A DNA stretch of 64,000 nt, taken from NCBI RefSeq assembly GCF_003544915.1, contig NZ_CP032097.1:372001-436000 (forward strand), in the 5' to 3' direction. Positions 1 to 10,573 of the stretch are shown in pieces. Numbering within the stretch: the stretch's first letter is position 1; the number at the start of each line of letters is the position of its first letter. The DNA is from Arcobacter ellisii. Lineage in GTDB: Bacteria > Campylobacterota > Campylobacteria > Campylobacterales > Arcobacteraceae. The position numbers and the translations under genes were made by a program. The notes under the pieces are model-generated. The model saw only the letters and a program-made list of their open reading frames with translations, was not told the origin of the DNA and ran no database searches.

Positions 1-279
1 TTTTGGAATTATTTCATCAAAAGTTTGTTCAGGTTTTTTTTCGTCGAAAAGTTTTACTTCATCAAAAGTTTTATTTTCCTTTTGGACTTCATCTTTTTGT
101 GTTAAAACTGGTGTTTTTTCAATTGGTTCAGATTTATCTGAATTAAATAAGAAATAGCTACTAATAGATATTAGTGATGTGAATAGCAAGATTAAAAGAA
201 AAACTTGTATTAATTTTTTCTTTGAACGTAAAGTTGCTTTGATACGTCTTTTTTTTGATTTGTTTTTTTTCTGATTCAT
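1..279 (-). CDS. N-terminus of a membrane-anchored protein, possibly divergent polysaccharide deacetylase (partial)
   Basis: An open frame starts at an ATG at 279 and runs off the left edge without a stop, giving 93 codons. It begins with a strongly basic stretch rich in Lys and Arg (residues 2-23), followed by one hydrophobic helix (about 24-45), then a Lys/Glu/Pro-rich linker. This is the layout of a type II membrane anchor with a periplasmic domain still to come. In Campylobacter the gene next to ilvC is, as I recall, a COG2861 divergent polysaccharide deacetylase, which often has such an anchor. The catalytic domain is outside the window, so the identity is inference from neighbourhood only. 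Confidence 0.6.
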   Translation of the reverse strand, partial: MNQKKNKSKKRRIKATLRSKKKLIQVFLLILLFTSLISISSYFLFNSDKSEPIEKTPVLTQKDEVQKENKTFDEVKLFDEKKPEQTFDEIIPK

Positions 280-291
280 TAGGTAGTTTCA

Positions 292-317
292 TTTAAGGAA
301 GAAAAATCTTCCTTAAA
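292..317 (-). terminator. Hairpin downstream of ilvC
   Basis: There is a perfect 11-bp stem (292-302 with 307-317) around an AAAA loop, just beyond the ilvC stop. No long U tract follows on the minus strand, so termination may be weak and may allow read-through into the gene at 1-279. Confidence 0.4.
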
Positions 318-324
318 ATAATTT

Positions 325-1362
<1,038 letters not shown>

Positions 1363-1380
1363 TTAAAAAAATTTTCGCTG

Positions 1381-1411
1381 ATTATACAAAAAACTATCTA
1401 AATATTAGATA
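1381..1411 (-). promoter_or_regulatory. ilvC promoter with palindromic operator candidate
   Basis: On the minus strand a TATAAT box (1381-1386), preceded by a T run and TG, lies 34 bases before the ilvC ATG. Immediately behind it is a 17-bp perfect palindrome, TATCTAAATATTAGATA (1395-1411), 7-bp arms around ATA. Its position between -10 and -35 would suit a repressor, but the protein is unknown. Confidence 0.5.
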
Positions 1412-1481
1412 ACTTGAAAATTAAAGGCAAGTGTAGAGATAGTTTAGGTACTATTATATGATTATTTAAAAAGGATTTATT

Positions 1482-3332
1482 TTGCTAAAAGAACTATTTA
1501 CAAAAATTCAAACAGAATGTAAAGATTATTCAAATGAAGAGTTAGTAGAAATAGAGAAGTTTTTAAAAGATGAAATTATAATAAAAAATCAAAATGGCAA
1601 TTTTGAATTAAACTCTAAATATAAAGTAGCCATTGTAAATATCGGAAAAAATTTTGTAATTTTAGAAGATTTAGTAAGTGAATTAAAAAATATAAAAATT
1701 GAATTAGAAGATTTAAATGGCGCTTACAATGGTGATTTAGTAATTGCAAAAAGAGTCTTTAATCCAAGAAGTAAAACAAAAGCAAAAATAGTAAAAATAC
1801 TTGAAAGTAAAAAAGCTGAACTTTTAGTTTATGTAAAAGATAAGGCCTTTTTTACATTAAAAGAGAATATTAGACTTGATAATAAAAATGCTTTAAAATA
1901 TAAAGAATTAGATGTTTTAATAGTTGATAATAAATCGTTTGATTTGATTAAAAATGTTGGAAATTTAAGTGATGCAAAAATTGATGAATTCATCTCTTTA
2001 TATTTATACGAAGAACTTTATAGATTAGAAAAACATTTAGATGTAAAAGCTTTAATGGATGATAAAAAAGAGAGAGTTGATTTAAGAGAATTACCTTTTT
2101 GTACAATTGACCCAAATAGTGCAAAAGACCATGATGATGCAATTTATTTTGATAAAAAAGAAAATATTTTATATGTAGCAATTGCAGATGTTTCTTATTT
2201 TGTAAAAGAGGGTAGTGAACTTGATATTTTAGCATTTAAAAAATCTACCTCTATTTATCTTCCTACAAAAGTTTTACCAATGCTTCCTCCAATTTTAAGT
2301 GAAGAGATGTGTTCACTTAAAGAAGGAGTTGATAGATATTCTTATGTTTTTAAAATGTATTTAGATTTGGAAAATTTTAGTGTGAAAAAAGCTGAACTTT
2401 TTGAAGCAATTATAAATTCTCATAAAAACTTCTCTTATGGAAGAATTGATAGGGTTATAGAAGGACATCTTGATCAATATTCAAAAATTGAAAAAGAGAT
2501 ATTTGATTATTTGATACCTTTATATAAAATCACTAAAAAGTTTAGAAAAAAAAGACTTGAAAAAGGTTACGATTTTAGAACTACTGAAAATAGATTAAAA
2601 TTAAAAAATGATAATTTAGAATCAATTGATGTTGAAACTTCAACAGCCTCTCATCAATTAGTTGAAGAGTGTATGTTAATGGCGAACATTGAAGCTAGTA
2701 AAAAAGTAAACAATGTTGGAATTTATAGGATTCATGAAGAACCACCATTTAAAGCAATATCGAAACTTGTAGACGATGTAAATATTTTAGGTGTAAATGT
2801 AAAACTTCAAAGTGATGTTCATGAAACAATTACACATATTCAAGAAAAAGCAAAAACTTCTATGATGAGTGCAGAAATTGATGAACTAATTATTCAAGCT
2901 CAAACTCAAGCTAAATATAGTTCAAAAAATTTAGGGCATTTTGGTTTAGGTTTTTCTTCATATTCTCATTTTACAAGTCCAATTAGAAGATATTCTGATT
3001 TAGTATTACATAGAATTCTAAAAACAAAACAAACACCAAAAAATATTGATGATATTTGTGAACATATCTCTTTAAATGAAAGAAAAGTAGACCAGTTAGT
3101 TTGGGATTTTGAAGATAGAAAATATGCAAGATGGGCATTATCACATATTGGTGAAGATATTAAAGTAAAAGTTGTTGATACAGAAAAGGCAAAAGCAGTT
3201 TGTTATGAAAAAATTATTGGAATGAAAGTGATTTTAGAAAATTATAAGGGACAGAAATTATTTTCAAAAATGAAAGTGAAAATAAAATCTGCCGATATTG
3301 CTACAAAGATAATTGTTGCTACTATAGTGTAG
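1482..3332 (+). CDS. rnr: RNase R / RNase II family 3'-5' exoribonuclease
   Basis: Degrades RNA from the 3' end. At 616 residues it is shorter than E. coli RNase R but normal for this phylum. The RNB catalytic centre reads DPNSAKDHDDA from residue 210, with the metal-binding aspartates at 210, 216, 218 and 219. The Ser/Pro-rich SHFTSPIRRYSDLVLHR stretch typical of the RNB C-terminal part is also present. Cold-shock type OB folds precede it. The start is TTG at 1482 with AAGGA about eight bases before. The last 11 bases overlap the convergent fliW. Confidence 0.93.
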   Translation: MLKELFTKIQTECKDYSNEELVEIEKFLKDEIIIKNQNGNFELNSKYKVAIVNIGKNFVILEDLVSELKNIKIELEDLNGAYNGDLVIAKRVFNPRSKTKAKIVKILESKKAELLVYVKDKAFFTLKENIRLDNKNALKYKELDVLIVDNKSFDLIKNVGNLSDAKIDEFISLYLYEELYRLEKHLDVKALMDDKKERVDLRELPFCTIDPNSAKDHDDAIYFDKKENILYVAIADVSYFVKEGSELDILAFKKSTSIYLPTKVLPMLPPILSEEMCSLKEGVDRYSYVFKMYLDLENFSVKKAELFEAIINSHKNFSYGRIDRVIEGHLDQYSKIEKEIFDYLIPLYKITKKFRKKRLEKGYDFRTTENRLKLKNDNLESIDVETSTASHQLVEECMLMANIEASKKVNNVGIYRIHEEPPFKAISKLVDDVNILGVNVKLQSDVHETITHIQEKAKTSMMSAEIDELIIQAQTQAKYSSKNLGHFGLGFSSYSHFTSPIRRYSDLVLHRILKTKQTPKNIDDICEHISLNERKVDQLVWDFEDRKYARWALSHIGEDIKVKVVDTEKAKAVCYEKIIGMKVILENYKGQKLFSKMKVKIKSADIATKIIVATIV

Positions 3333-3696
3333 AACACTTATCTATTGAAGCAAAGAAAGGTTCAACTTTTTCAGTAATTATATATTGACCAACTATTTTT
3401 TCTTTTTCATTTATAAATATAGGTGAAATAAGATTTACAATTGAAAATTCAATAGGATTTTGAGAAACTACTGTAAAATATGTAGAAAAATCATCTTTTG
3501 ATTTTATTTTTAACTTATCTAAAGTATTTTGATCAATTGTAAAATCAAATGAAACTTTATCTAAAACATTAATATTCACAACCATAATTTTAGTTTTTTC
3601 ATCAAAAACTAAAAAAGAAAAGAAATCGTCAATTTTTTCAATTTTTACATTTTCAAAATTTTCGAAACCTAAAATAGGAAGAGCAATTCTATACAT
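3322..3696 (-). CDS. fliW: Flagellar assembly factor FliW
   Basis: The 124 residues fit the FliW family: an early LGFEN segment, alternating beta-strand pattern, then the conserved NLISPIFINEKEKIVGQYI region near residues 88-106. In the family FliW binds the translational regulator CsrA and the flagellin, so that flagellin translation follows secretion. It sits alone between two plus-strand genes and overlaps the tail of rnr by 11 bases. No flagellar structural gene or csrA lies in the window, so the call rests on sequence pattern. Confidence 0.85.
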   Translation of the reverse strand: MYRIALPILGFENFENVKIEKIDDFFSFLVFDEKTKIMVVNINVLDKVSFDFTIDQNTLDKLKIKSKDDFSTYFTVVSQNPIEFSIVNLISPIFINEKEKIVGQYIITEKVEPFFASIDKCSTL

Positions 3697-3758
3697 GTTA
3701 AACCCCTTTGTGAAATAAAAAAATTATATTGAAAGAAAACTTAGGATATTATTTTAAT

Positions 3759-4739
3759 ATGTATAAAAATGAATTTGATAACTATTTAAAACAAAATAAA
3801 AAATTTAAAGCATATATGTTTTATGGACAATCAACTTTTTTGATTGAACAATATTCTTTAGCAATTGCTCAAATGTTTGGTCAAAATGATGAGATTGAAA
3901 AACTCTATTTTGATGATTATGATTTTAAATATGCTAAAGATAAATTACTTCAATCTTCTCTTTTTTCTTCAAATAATATATTGTTAATAAAAATAGAAAA
4001 AAAAATACCTAAAAAAGAGTTAGATGCTTTAATTGAAGCTTGTAATACAAATCCAGATAGTACATTAATAATTGCATGTATGGGAGATAGTGATTTTAAA
4101 ACTATGGAGAGTAGTTTTTCTTTAAATACTAATTCTGTTTGTGTTAGATTTTTTCAACCAACGGATTTAGAAGCTACAAAATTTTTAGAATACGAAGCAA
4201 AAATGCTTCAAATGCAATATGAAGTTAGTGCATTAAATCATCTTTATTTTATGCATAAAAATGATTTGGCATTAAGTGTAAATGATTTAAAAAAATTAGC
4301 AATATTAAATGAACTTATCACAATAAATGTTATTGATACTTACTGCTTTGGAATAGGAACAGTTAATTTTGAAGATTTTTTACATGATTTATTAAGTGGA
4401 AAAGATATTAGTGATGATTTAGCTTTGATTTTAGAAGAAGGAATGAATGAGATTTTTTTACTAAATCAAGTAACATCATTTGTACAACAACTATTTATGA
4501 TAAGTTCATATGCAAGAACATTAGGTCAACCAAATCCAAAAGAGATTTTAGGATTTATTCCTCCAAAAAATATTTGGGAAAAAAAATCAAAACTTGCAAT
4601 AAATATTAAACCAGAAGTTTTCCAAAAAATTTTAGAGTATTTATTAAATATTGAATTAGATTTTAAATCTTCAAAAATAGATGACCAAAGTTTATATCTT
4701 CAGGCTGCTCTAAGAAAGTTTACAGTTTTATTTAGATAA
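3759..4739 (+). CDS. holA: DNA polymerase III delta subunit (clamp-loader)
   Basis: Delta is the clamp-loader subunit that opens the beta clamp; it has a AAA+ fold without ATPase motifs. The 326-residue frame has the pattern of this weakly conserved family: FYGQSTFLIEQY near the start, a HKNDLALSVNDLKKLAIL helix pair in the middle, and LYLQAALRKF at the end. I place the start at the ATG at 3759 because AGGA lies about 12 bases before it; an in-frame TTG at 3729 has no ribosome binding site. In Campylobacter holA also neighbours rnr. Confidence 0.82.
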   Translation: MYKNEFDNYLKQNKKFKAYMFYGQSTFLIEQYSLAIAQMFGQNDEIEKLYFDDYDFKYAKDKLLQSSLFSSNNILLIKIEKKIPKKELDALIEACNTNPDSTLIIACMGDSDFKTMESSFSLNTNSVCVRFFQPTDLEATKFLEYEAKMLQMQYEVSALNHLYFMHKNDLALSVNDLKKLAILNELITINVIDTYCFGIGTVNFEDFLHDLLSGKDISDDLALILEEGMNEIFLLNQVTSFVQQLFMISSYARTLGQPNPKEILGFIPPKNIWEKKSKLAINIKPEVFQKILEYLLNIELDFKSSKIDDQSLYLQAALRKFTVLFR

Positions 4740-4821
4740 AATCACAAACTTTACAAAAAAAGAAATCCTTGCTGATATTAGGAAATGTAAAGAATACCGG
4801 CACAATCTATAAGGAGAATTA

Positions 4822-5178
4822 ATGTCAAAAATCAAACATTATGAAACAATGTTTATCTTAAAACCTACATTAACTGAAGAAGAAACTGTAGCTCAAATCG
4901 ATGGAATTAAAGCAATTCTTGAAAAAAATGGTGCAGAAATTGCAGCAGTTGAGAACGTAGGAATCAGAGAATTAGCTTACGAAATCGAAAAATGTAAAAG
5001 AGGTTATTACTATGTAATTTACTTCAAAGGTAATCCATCTGGAATTGCAGAAATTGAAAGAAATTATAGAAATAACGAAAATGTTATTAGATTTATCTTC
5101 ATTAAATACGAGAGCAAAAAAGAGATTGTTTCTTGGACAAAAATGAGTGATGAGGCTGCTAAAAAAGCTGCTAAATAA
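4822..5178 (+). CDS. rpsF: 30S ribosomal protein S6
   Basis: A 118-residue S6 protein that binds the central domain of 16S rRNA together with S18. It shows the usual YETMFILKPTLTEEE start, RELAYEIEKCKRGYYYVIYF core and ERNYRNNENVIRFIFIKYE segment. AAGGAG lies six bases before the ATG. It heads the classical rpsF-ssb-rpsR operon, which ends in a strong hairpin after rpsR. Confidence 0.98.
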   Translation: MSKIKHYETMFILKPTLTEEETVAQIDGIKAILEKNGAEIAAVENVGIRELAYEIEKCKRGYYYVIYFKGNPSGIAEIERNYRNNENVIRFIFIKYESKKEIVSWTKMSDEAAKKAAK

Positions 5179-5197
5179 ATATAATTAGGAACCTTAC

Positions 5198-5707
5198 ATG
5201 TATAATAAAGTAATAATGGTAGGAAATTTAACAAGAGATATTGAATTAAGATATTTACCTTCTGGTTCTGCAATAGCTAAATCTGCAATTGCAACATCTT
5301 ATAAATACAAATCTTCAACTGGAGAACAAAAAGATGAAGTTTGTTTTTTAGATTTTAATATTTTTGGAAGATCTGCTGAAGTTGCTAATCAATACTTAAA
5401 AAAGGGTTCTAAAGTTTTATTAGAAGGAAGACTTGTTTTTGAACAATGGACTGCACAAGATGGATCAACAAGAAGTAGACACTCTTTAAGAGTTGATGCG
5501 ATGAAAATGTTAGATTCAAAAGGTGCTCCTGAAATGGCTGGGGATAACCAAGGTTATAGTCCGCAAGGAAGTTATAATCAACCAGCTAATGTTCAATATG
5601 ATGAGCCTTCTTATGATAGCTATGGTGGTATGGGTCAATCTGCTAAACCAAAGATTGAACAAAGAATACCTGAAATTGATATAGACGAAGACGAAATACC
5701 GTTTTAG
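5198..5707 (+). CDS. ssb: Single-stranded DNA-binding protein
   Basis: Coats single-stranded DNA in replication, repair and recombination. The OB fold covers about residues 1-110 ([19 protein letters not shown] at the start). A Gly/Gln/Pro/Ser-rich flexible linker follows, and the protein ends in the acidic tip DEDEIPF that recruits partner proteins. Total length is 169 residues. It lies between rpsF and rpsR, the usual place, with 14-19 base gaps on each side. Confidence 0.97.
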   Translation: MYNKVIMVGNLTRDIELRYLPSGSAIAKSAIATSYKYKSSTGEQKDEVCFLDFNIFGRSAEVANQYLKKGSKVLLEGRLVFEQWTAQDGSTRSRHSLRVDAMKMLDSKGAPEMAGDNQGYSPQGSYNQPANVQYDEPSYDSYGGMGQSAKPKIEQRIPEIDIDEDEIPF

Positions 5708-5721
5708 AAAAGGAAAATCAA

Positions 5722-5988
5722 ATGGCTGAAAGAAGAAAATACGGAAAAAAATATTGTAAATATACTGAAATGAAAGTTGATTTCATTGATTATAAAAATA
5801 CAGATTTATTAAAATTATCTATGAGTGAAAGAGGTAAAATTATGCCTAGAAGACTTACAGGTAACTCTAAAAATGCTCAAGAAATGGTTGAAAAAGCAAT
5901 CAAAAGAGCAAGACACATGGCTTTAGTACCATATATTGTTGATACTAAAAACATTACAGATTCTGCTTATGCAAGATCATTCTACTAA
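5722..5988 (+). CDS. rpsR: 30S ribosomal protein S18
   Basis: An 88-residue S18 with the basic core [18 protein letters not shown] and the ending [12 protein letters not shown] before a short extension. It pairs with S6 on the 30S platform. AAAGGA precedes the ATG. It is the last gene of the rpsF-ssb-rpsR operon. Confidence 0.98.
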   Translation: MAERRKYGKKYCKYTEMKVDFIDYKNTDLLKLSMSERGKIMPRRLTGNSKNAQEMVEKAIKRARHMALVPYIVDTKNITDSAYARSFY

Positions 5989-6009
5989 GAATTATTTTTA
6001 GTAATTTAA

Positions 6010-6042
6010 AAGGGAAGAAGTTTTTACTTCTTCCCTTTTTTT
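6010..6042 (+). terminator. Rho-independent terminator of rpsF-ssb-rpsR
   Basis: A 10-bp stem AGGGAAGAAG / CTTCTTCCCT (6011-6020 with 6027-6036) with loop TTTTTA is followed by six T. This is the best intrinsic terminator in the window. Confidence 0.9.
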
Positions 6043-6060
6043 ATTTATATAAAGAGAAAA

Positions 6061-6258
6061 ATGGATAAAAGACTAAAAACAGCTTTACGATTACGTTTTG
6101 AATACTATAATTTGTATGAAAAAAAAGAAGAAAAGTGGCATGAAAAATATAATCAACATAGTTTATATGCTATTGTAGTAAAAAGTTTTGATTATGATTT
6201 TAAAGAAATAGGTGAAATGATGCCAAAATTATTAAAACAGAATGAGGAAAATTTATAA
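6061..6258 (+). CDS. Small conserved-looking protein of unknown function
   Basis: This is a 65-codon frame starting with ATG right after the rpsR terminator, with AAGAGA just before it. The product is charged and mostly helical, rich in Lys, Glu and Tyr, without a membrane segment or a motif I recognise. Its last six bases overlap the convergent cysS end. Weak codon evidence and short length keep the confidence moderate. Confidence 0.55.
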   Translation: MDKRLKTALRLRFEYYNLYEKKEEKWHEKYNQHSLYAIVVKSFDYDFKEIGEMMPKLLKQNEENL

Positions 6259-7656
6259 TTTTTCCCAAACCGTTCCATTTGGTGTATCCATTAAAGATAT
6301 TTCCATAGAAGTTAATTCATCTCTTATTTTATCAGCTGTTTCAAAATCTTTGATTTTTTTAGCTTCGTTTCTTTGATTAATTAAATCTTCAATTTTTTGT
6401 TTTGTTGATTCATCAATTCCAAATTGAAAATAAGCATAAGCATCGTTTCCTCCAACACCTAAAACTTCTTCAATGAAATTTATATTTGATATTAACTCTT
6501 TTTTTAGATTTTTATCTTTTGGATTTGCATCTAATTTATCATTTGCAGAATTTATCATTTCATCAATAATTGAAAGTGCTATTGAAGTATTTATATCATC
6601 ATTTAAAGCATTTAAAATCTCTTCTTTGAAGTTTTCATTTATAGTTGAACTTTCAGTGCCATAAACTCTTTTTTTAACTCTATAAAGCTTATCAAGTCTT
6701 TTTTTAGAAGCAATTAAATCTTCTTCATTAAATCCTAAATTTGCACGATAGTGAGTTGACATTAAATAAAATCTAATAACTTCTCCACTATATGATTTTA
6801 AAACATCTTTTAGGAAAAAGGAGTTACCTAAAGATTTAGACATTTTTTCACCATTTATATTTACAAAACCATTATGCATCCAATATTTAGCTAGGTTTTG
6901 TCCTGAAGAACATCTTGTTTGTGCAGCTTCATTTTCATGGTGTGGAAAAAGTAAATCTGCGCCTCCTGCATGAATATCGATTTGAAAAGGTGAATCTTTA
7001 TATGCTAAATGTTTTTCAATCATAGCACTACACTCAATATGCCAACCTGGACGACCTTTTCCAAAAGGAGCATCAAAACTTACATCGTTTGTCTTTTCAA
7101 ATTTCCACAATGCAAAATCAGCAGGATTTCTTTTTTCAATATTTTCTTCAACTCTTGCTTGTGAGTTTTCATCATTGATTTTATGAGAGAGAGTTCCATA
7201 CAAATTATCTTTTGAAGTATCAAAATATACGCTATCACTTGTTTTATACGCTACATCTTTTGAAATTAGATTTGAAATCATCTCTTTCATAATTTCAAGA
7301 TTTTCAGTAGCTTTTGGTTCGATTGTATTATCTAAGATATTTAAAGCTTTCATATCAGCTTTATAAGCATTTATATATTGATTGGTAATCTCTTCTAAAG
7401 ATTTATTTGATTCATACATTTTTTTGATGATTTTATCATCAATATCTGTAAAATTTTTTGTCATGATTACTTCATAATCATTTGCTTTTAAAACTCTATG
7501 AAGTAAATCAAAGGCAATTGCACTTCTTGCATGACCTAAATGTGAATCATCATAAACAGTTGGTCCACATACGTAGATTTTAACCTTACCTTCAACAATA
7601 GGGTTAAATTCTACTTTTTCTTTTTTTACTGAATCAAAAATATGTAGTTTATTCAT
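6253..7656 (-). CDS. cysS: Cysteinyl-tRNA synthetase
   Basis: Class I synthetase that charges tRNA-Cys. The HIGH-type motif is HLGHA within DDSHLGHARSA, the KMSKS motif is GEKMSKSLGN, and the zinc-binding residues include the Cys of CGPTVYD and those in GWHIECSAM and the HAGGADLLFPHHENE stretch. At 467 residues it has normal length. It lies six bases downstream of nusA and is probably cotranscribed. Confidence 0.98.
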   Translation of the reverse strand: MNKLHIFDSVKKEKVEFNPIVEGKVKIYVCGPTVYDDSHLGHARSAIAFDLLHRVLKANDYEVIMTKNFTDIDDKIIKKMYESNKSLEEITNQYINAYKADMKALNILDNTIEPKATENLEIMKEMISNLISKDVAYKTSDSVYFDTSKDNLYGTLSHKINDENSQARVEENIEKRNPADFALWKFEKTNDVSFDAPFGKGRPGWHIECSAMIEKHLAYKDSPFQIDIHAGGADLLFPHHENEAAQTRCSSGQNLAKYWMHNGFVNINGEKMSKSLGNSFFLKDVLKSYSGEVIRFYLMSTHYRANLGFNEEDLIASKKRLDKLYRVKKRVYGTESSTINENFKEEILNALNDDINTSIALSIIDEMINSANDKLDANPKDKNLKKELISNINFIEEVLGVGGNDAYAYFQFGIDESTKQKIEDLINQRNEAKKIKDFETADKIRDELTSMEISLMDTPNGTVWEKL

Positions 7657-7662
7657 CTTTTT

Positions 7663-8847
7663 TTACTTAAATAATGCTTCTAATGATGCAGTATCTGTTG
7701 TTTTTTCTTCTGTTGTTGAACCATTTTGTGTTTCATTATTAGTTGAGTTTGTGTTTGTTGAAGTAATTTCAACTAATTCAATATCATATTTTGTCAACAT
7801 TGATGCCAATCTAATATTTAAACCTGCTTTTCCAATTGCTTTTGATTTTTGATCACTTGGAATTGTAACAACAGCTTTTCCTTTTTCTCCATGAGATGGA
7901 GCTTTTTCAATTTTTACACTATGTACAATTGCAGGTGATAAAGCTCTTGAAATAAACATTTCAGGGATTGATGAAAATTCAACACAATCAATATTTTCTC
8001 CATGAAGTTGTTTAGAAACAGAACCAATTCTAACACCTTTTACTCCAACAACAGCACCAATTGGGTCAATTTGTGGGTCGATTGTAGAAAGTGCAATTTT
8101 AGATCTAGTTCCAGGAATTCTTGCACTTGATTCAATAATTACTTTTTTGTCTTTTAGTTCAGGTACTTCTAAAGTTAAAAGATTTTCTAAAAATTTTGGA
8201 CTTGTTCTTGAAATATCAATAAGCAAACCATTTGATTTATCGATATTAACACCTTTTACAACTGCTTTAACAGTATCTCCAACTTTAAAAGTTTCACCTT
8301 TTATTCTACTTTTTCTTTGTAAAATTCCTTTAACTTCACCAATTTCAATAAAAGTATTATCTTGTTTATCAACTCTAGTTACAGTTCCAGAAATTGTTTT
8401 TCCAATTTTATCTTTATATTTACTAACGATATTTTCTTCAATAAATCTTTGAAGTCTAAATTCAAAATTACTATGCAAGATAGTTGCAGCATTTCTTCCC
8501 ATATTTTCGAACTCTAAATCATAGTTCATAAAATCGCCAATTTCTAAATCTGGGTCAATCTCTTTAGCTTCTTCTAATGTGATAAAATTTTCATAATTAA
8601 TTGCTTCACCATATTTGTTTACAGCATTAGCAAGTAATCTTTCATCATCTTCAGAAACAACTTCAATTTTTTGAAATAGTTCAAGTCTTTTGTTAGTTCT
8701 ATCAATATTTGCATCAAAAGTTAAAGTAGCATCTACCATTTTTTGCGCAGTTTTTATTAAAGCTTCTTTTAGTGCATTTTCAACATCATCAATTTTGAGA
8801 CCTTTCTCATATGCGATTGAATCTAAAATATCTATTATTTTATCCAT
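7663..8847 (-). CDS. nusA: Transcription termination/antitermination factor NusA
   Basis: Binds RNA polymerase and controls pausing, termination and antitermination. Domain order is N-terminal polymerase-binding domain (about 1-130), S1 domain (about 135-205, with GTVTRVDKQDNTFIEIG), then two KH domains including PIGAVVGVKGVRIGSV and AIGKAGLNIRLASML. The 394-residue protein lacks the C-terminal acidic repeats of E. coli NusA, which is usual for Campylobacterota, and ends in a Thr/Asn-rich tail. cysS follows directly. Confidence 0.96.
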   Translation of the reverse strand: MDKIIDILDSIAYEKGLKIDDVENALKEALIKTAQKMVDATLTFDANIDRTNKRLELFQKIEVVSEDDERLLANAVNKYGEAINYENFITLEEAKEIDPDLEIGDFMNYDLEFENMGRNAATILHSNFEFRLQRFIEENIVSKYKDKIGKTISGTVTRVDKQDNTFIEIGEVKGILQRKSRIKGETFKVGDTVKAVVKGVNIDKSNGLLIDISRTSPKFLENLLTLEVPELKDKKVIIESSARIPGTRSKIALSTIDPQIDPIGAVVGVKGVRIGSVSKQLHGENIDCVEFSSIPEMFISRALSPAIVHSVKIEKAPSHGEKGKAVVTIPSDQKSKAIGKAGLNIRLASMLTKYDIELVEITSTNTNSTNNETQNGSTTEEKTTDTASLEALFK

Positions 8848-8999
8848 TAAATAACCTCTTGTTTGTTGACATTGAAATGATTAGGATGATTTTCAATGTA
8901 GTATAGAGGAATAGTATATCTAAAATAGCCTTTTATAGAAATTAAAGTAATTTTGAGATAAAATATACAACTAATAAACAAAGAAAAAAGGCTTAATAA

Positions 9000-9242
9000 A
9001 TGGAATTATTATTTGCAAGAAATGAGTTAAATGAAAAACCAAAGAAAGTGCAATTAGATAAAATAAAAGAAGATTTAAGTAAAGATGGTCAAAAAATATT
9101 CTATTTTGATAGAGATAATTCTCACAAAGATATGATGTCTTTAGTTGATGCTTTAGAAGCAGATGGTTACAATGTATATTTTAGAGAGATAAAATATGGT
9201 TTAGCTGATGAAGAGTATATGTATGAGGTTCATGCACTTTAA
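9000..9242 (+). CDS. HP0268-family protein
   Basis: An 80-residue protein, the same length as Helicobacter HP0268, sharing by recollection the pattern IFYF..DN.HKDM..LVDAL...GY. The Helicobacter protein has been described as a small nuclease with an Smr-like fold; whether this one has that activity is not visible. It lies immediately upstream of miaB on the same strand (20-base gap), as in Helicobacter, so the pair may be functionally linked in RNA metabolism (inference). GGC at the ribosome binding site is weak. Confidence 0.85.
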   Translation: MELLFARNELNEKPKKVQLDKIKEDLSKDGQKIFYFDRDNSHKDMMSLVDALEADGYNVYFREIKYGLADEEYMYEVHAL

Positions 9243-9262
9243 TCTATAGTGTTATAAAAAAT

Positions 9263-10573
9263 ATGAGTTCAAACAAAAAATTATTTATACAAACATTAGG
9301 GTGTCAAATGAATGACACCGATAGTCAACATATCCAAGCAGAACTAGAAAAACATAAGGGATATACTGCAACTGATAAAATTGAAGATGCAGATTTAATC
9401 ATCATAAATACTTGTTCAGTGAGAGAAAAACCAGTTCAAAAACTTTTTTCAGAAATTGGTCAATTTAATAAAAAGAAAAAAGAGGGTGCTAAAATTGGTG
9501 TTTGTGGTTGCACAGCTTCTCACTTAGGGCATGACATCATAAAAAGAGCACCTTATGTAGATTTTGTTGTAGGGGCTAGAAATATTTCAAAAATAAAAGA
9601 TGTGGTTGATGTTAAAGGTTCTGTTGAAGTATCTATTGATAACGATGAATCAACTTACGAATTTTCAACAGCAAAAACAAATCAATATAGAGCAAGTGTA
9701 AATATCTCTGTTGGTTGTGACAAAAAATGTACTTATTGTATAGTTCCAAGTACAAGAGGTGAAGAGATTTCTATTCCACCTGAAATGATTGTTGAACAGG
9801 TACGAAAATCAGTTGCTTTAGGTGCAGTTGAAGTTATGTTACTTGGACAAAATGTAAACTCTTATGGTAGAAGATTTAGTGATAACAGAGAAAAATATAC
9901 ATTTACAAAACTTTTACAAGATGTATCAAAAGTTGAAGGTTTAAAAAGAATTAGATTCACTTCTCCTCACCCTTTACATATGGATGATGATTTTATTGAA
10001 GAGTTTGCAAGAAATGAAAAAATTTCAAAATGTATTCATATGCCTTTACAAAGTGGTTCAACTGAAATTTTAAAAGCTATGAAAAGAGGATATACAAAAG
10101 AGTGGTTTTTAAATAGAGCTTCTAAAATGAGAGAATTAATTCCAAATTTAAGAATTACTACAGATATTATTGTTGCCTTTCCAGGAGAAACACAAAAAGA
10201 TTTTGAAGATACTTTAGATGTTGTAAATCAAGTTAAATTTGATCAAATATTTAACTTTAAATATTCTCCAAGACCTGGAACAGAAGCATTAAATTTGGCT
10301 GACAAAGAGATTCCAGATGAAATCGGAAGTGCAAGATTAATTGAATTAATTGAACTTCACAAAAGACATCTTGAAGATACAATGCCTACTTATGTTGGGA
10401 AAACTTTAAATGTATTAGTTGAGAGTTTAAAACCAAATGGTGAAGTTTGTGGATTTACAGATAGTTATTTACAAGTGTTTACAAAAGGTAGTGATGAATT
10501 ACTAGGTAAATTCGTAGATGTGAAAATTACTGAAGCAACAAGAACATCTCTAAAGGGTGAAATAATAAGTTAA
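9263..10573 (+). CDS. miaB: tRNA-2-methylthio-N6-isopentenyladenosine synthase
   Basis: Radical SAM methylthiotransferase acting on i6A37 of tRNAs. The N-terminal cluster domain carries conserved cysteines in TLGCQMN, NTCSVREK and GVCGCTAS. The radical SAM motif CDKKCTYC lies near residues 152-159. A TRAM domain closes the 436-residue protein. The stop overlaps the ATG of the next gene, so translation is probably coupled. Confidence 0.97.
   Translation: MSSNKKLFIQTLGCQMNDTDSQHIQAELEKHKGYTATDKIEDADLIIINTCSVREKPVQKLFSEIGQFNKKKKEGAKIGVCGCTASHLGHDIIKRAPYVDFVVGARNISKIKDVVDVKGSVEVSIDNDESTYEFSTAKTNQYRASVNISVGCDKKCTYCIVPSTRGEEISIPPEMIVEQVRKSVALGAVEVMLLGQNVNSYGRRFSDNREKYTFTKLLQDVSKVEGLKRIRFTSPHPLHMDDDFIEEFARNEKISKCIHMPLQSGSTEILKAMKRGYTKEWFLNRASKMRELIPNLRITTDIIVAFPGETQKDFEDTLDVVNQVKFDQIFNFKYSPRPGTEALNLADKEIPDEIGSARLIELIELHKRHLEDTMPTYVGKTLNVLVESLKPNGEVCGFTDSYLQVFTKGSDELLGKFVDVKITEATRTSLKGEIIS

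Noticed and set aside
5064-5273. Minus-strand frame across rpsF and ssb
   Set aside because: Lies over two well supported genes with no start signals; shadow.
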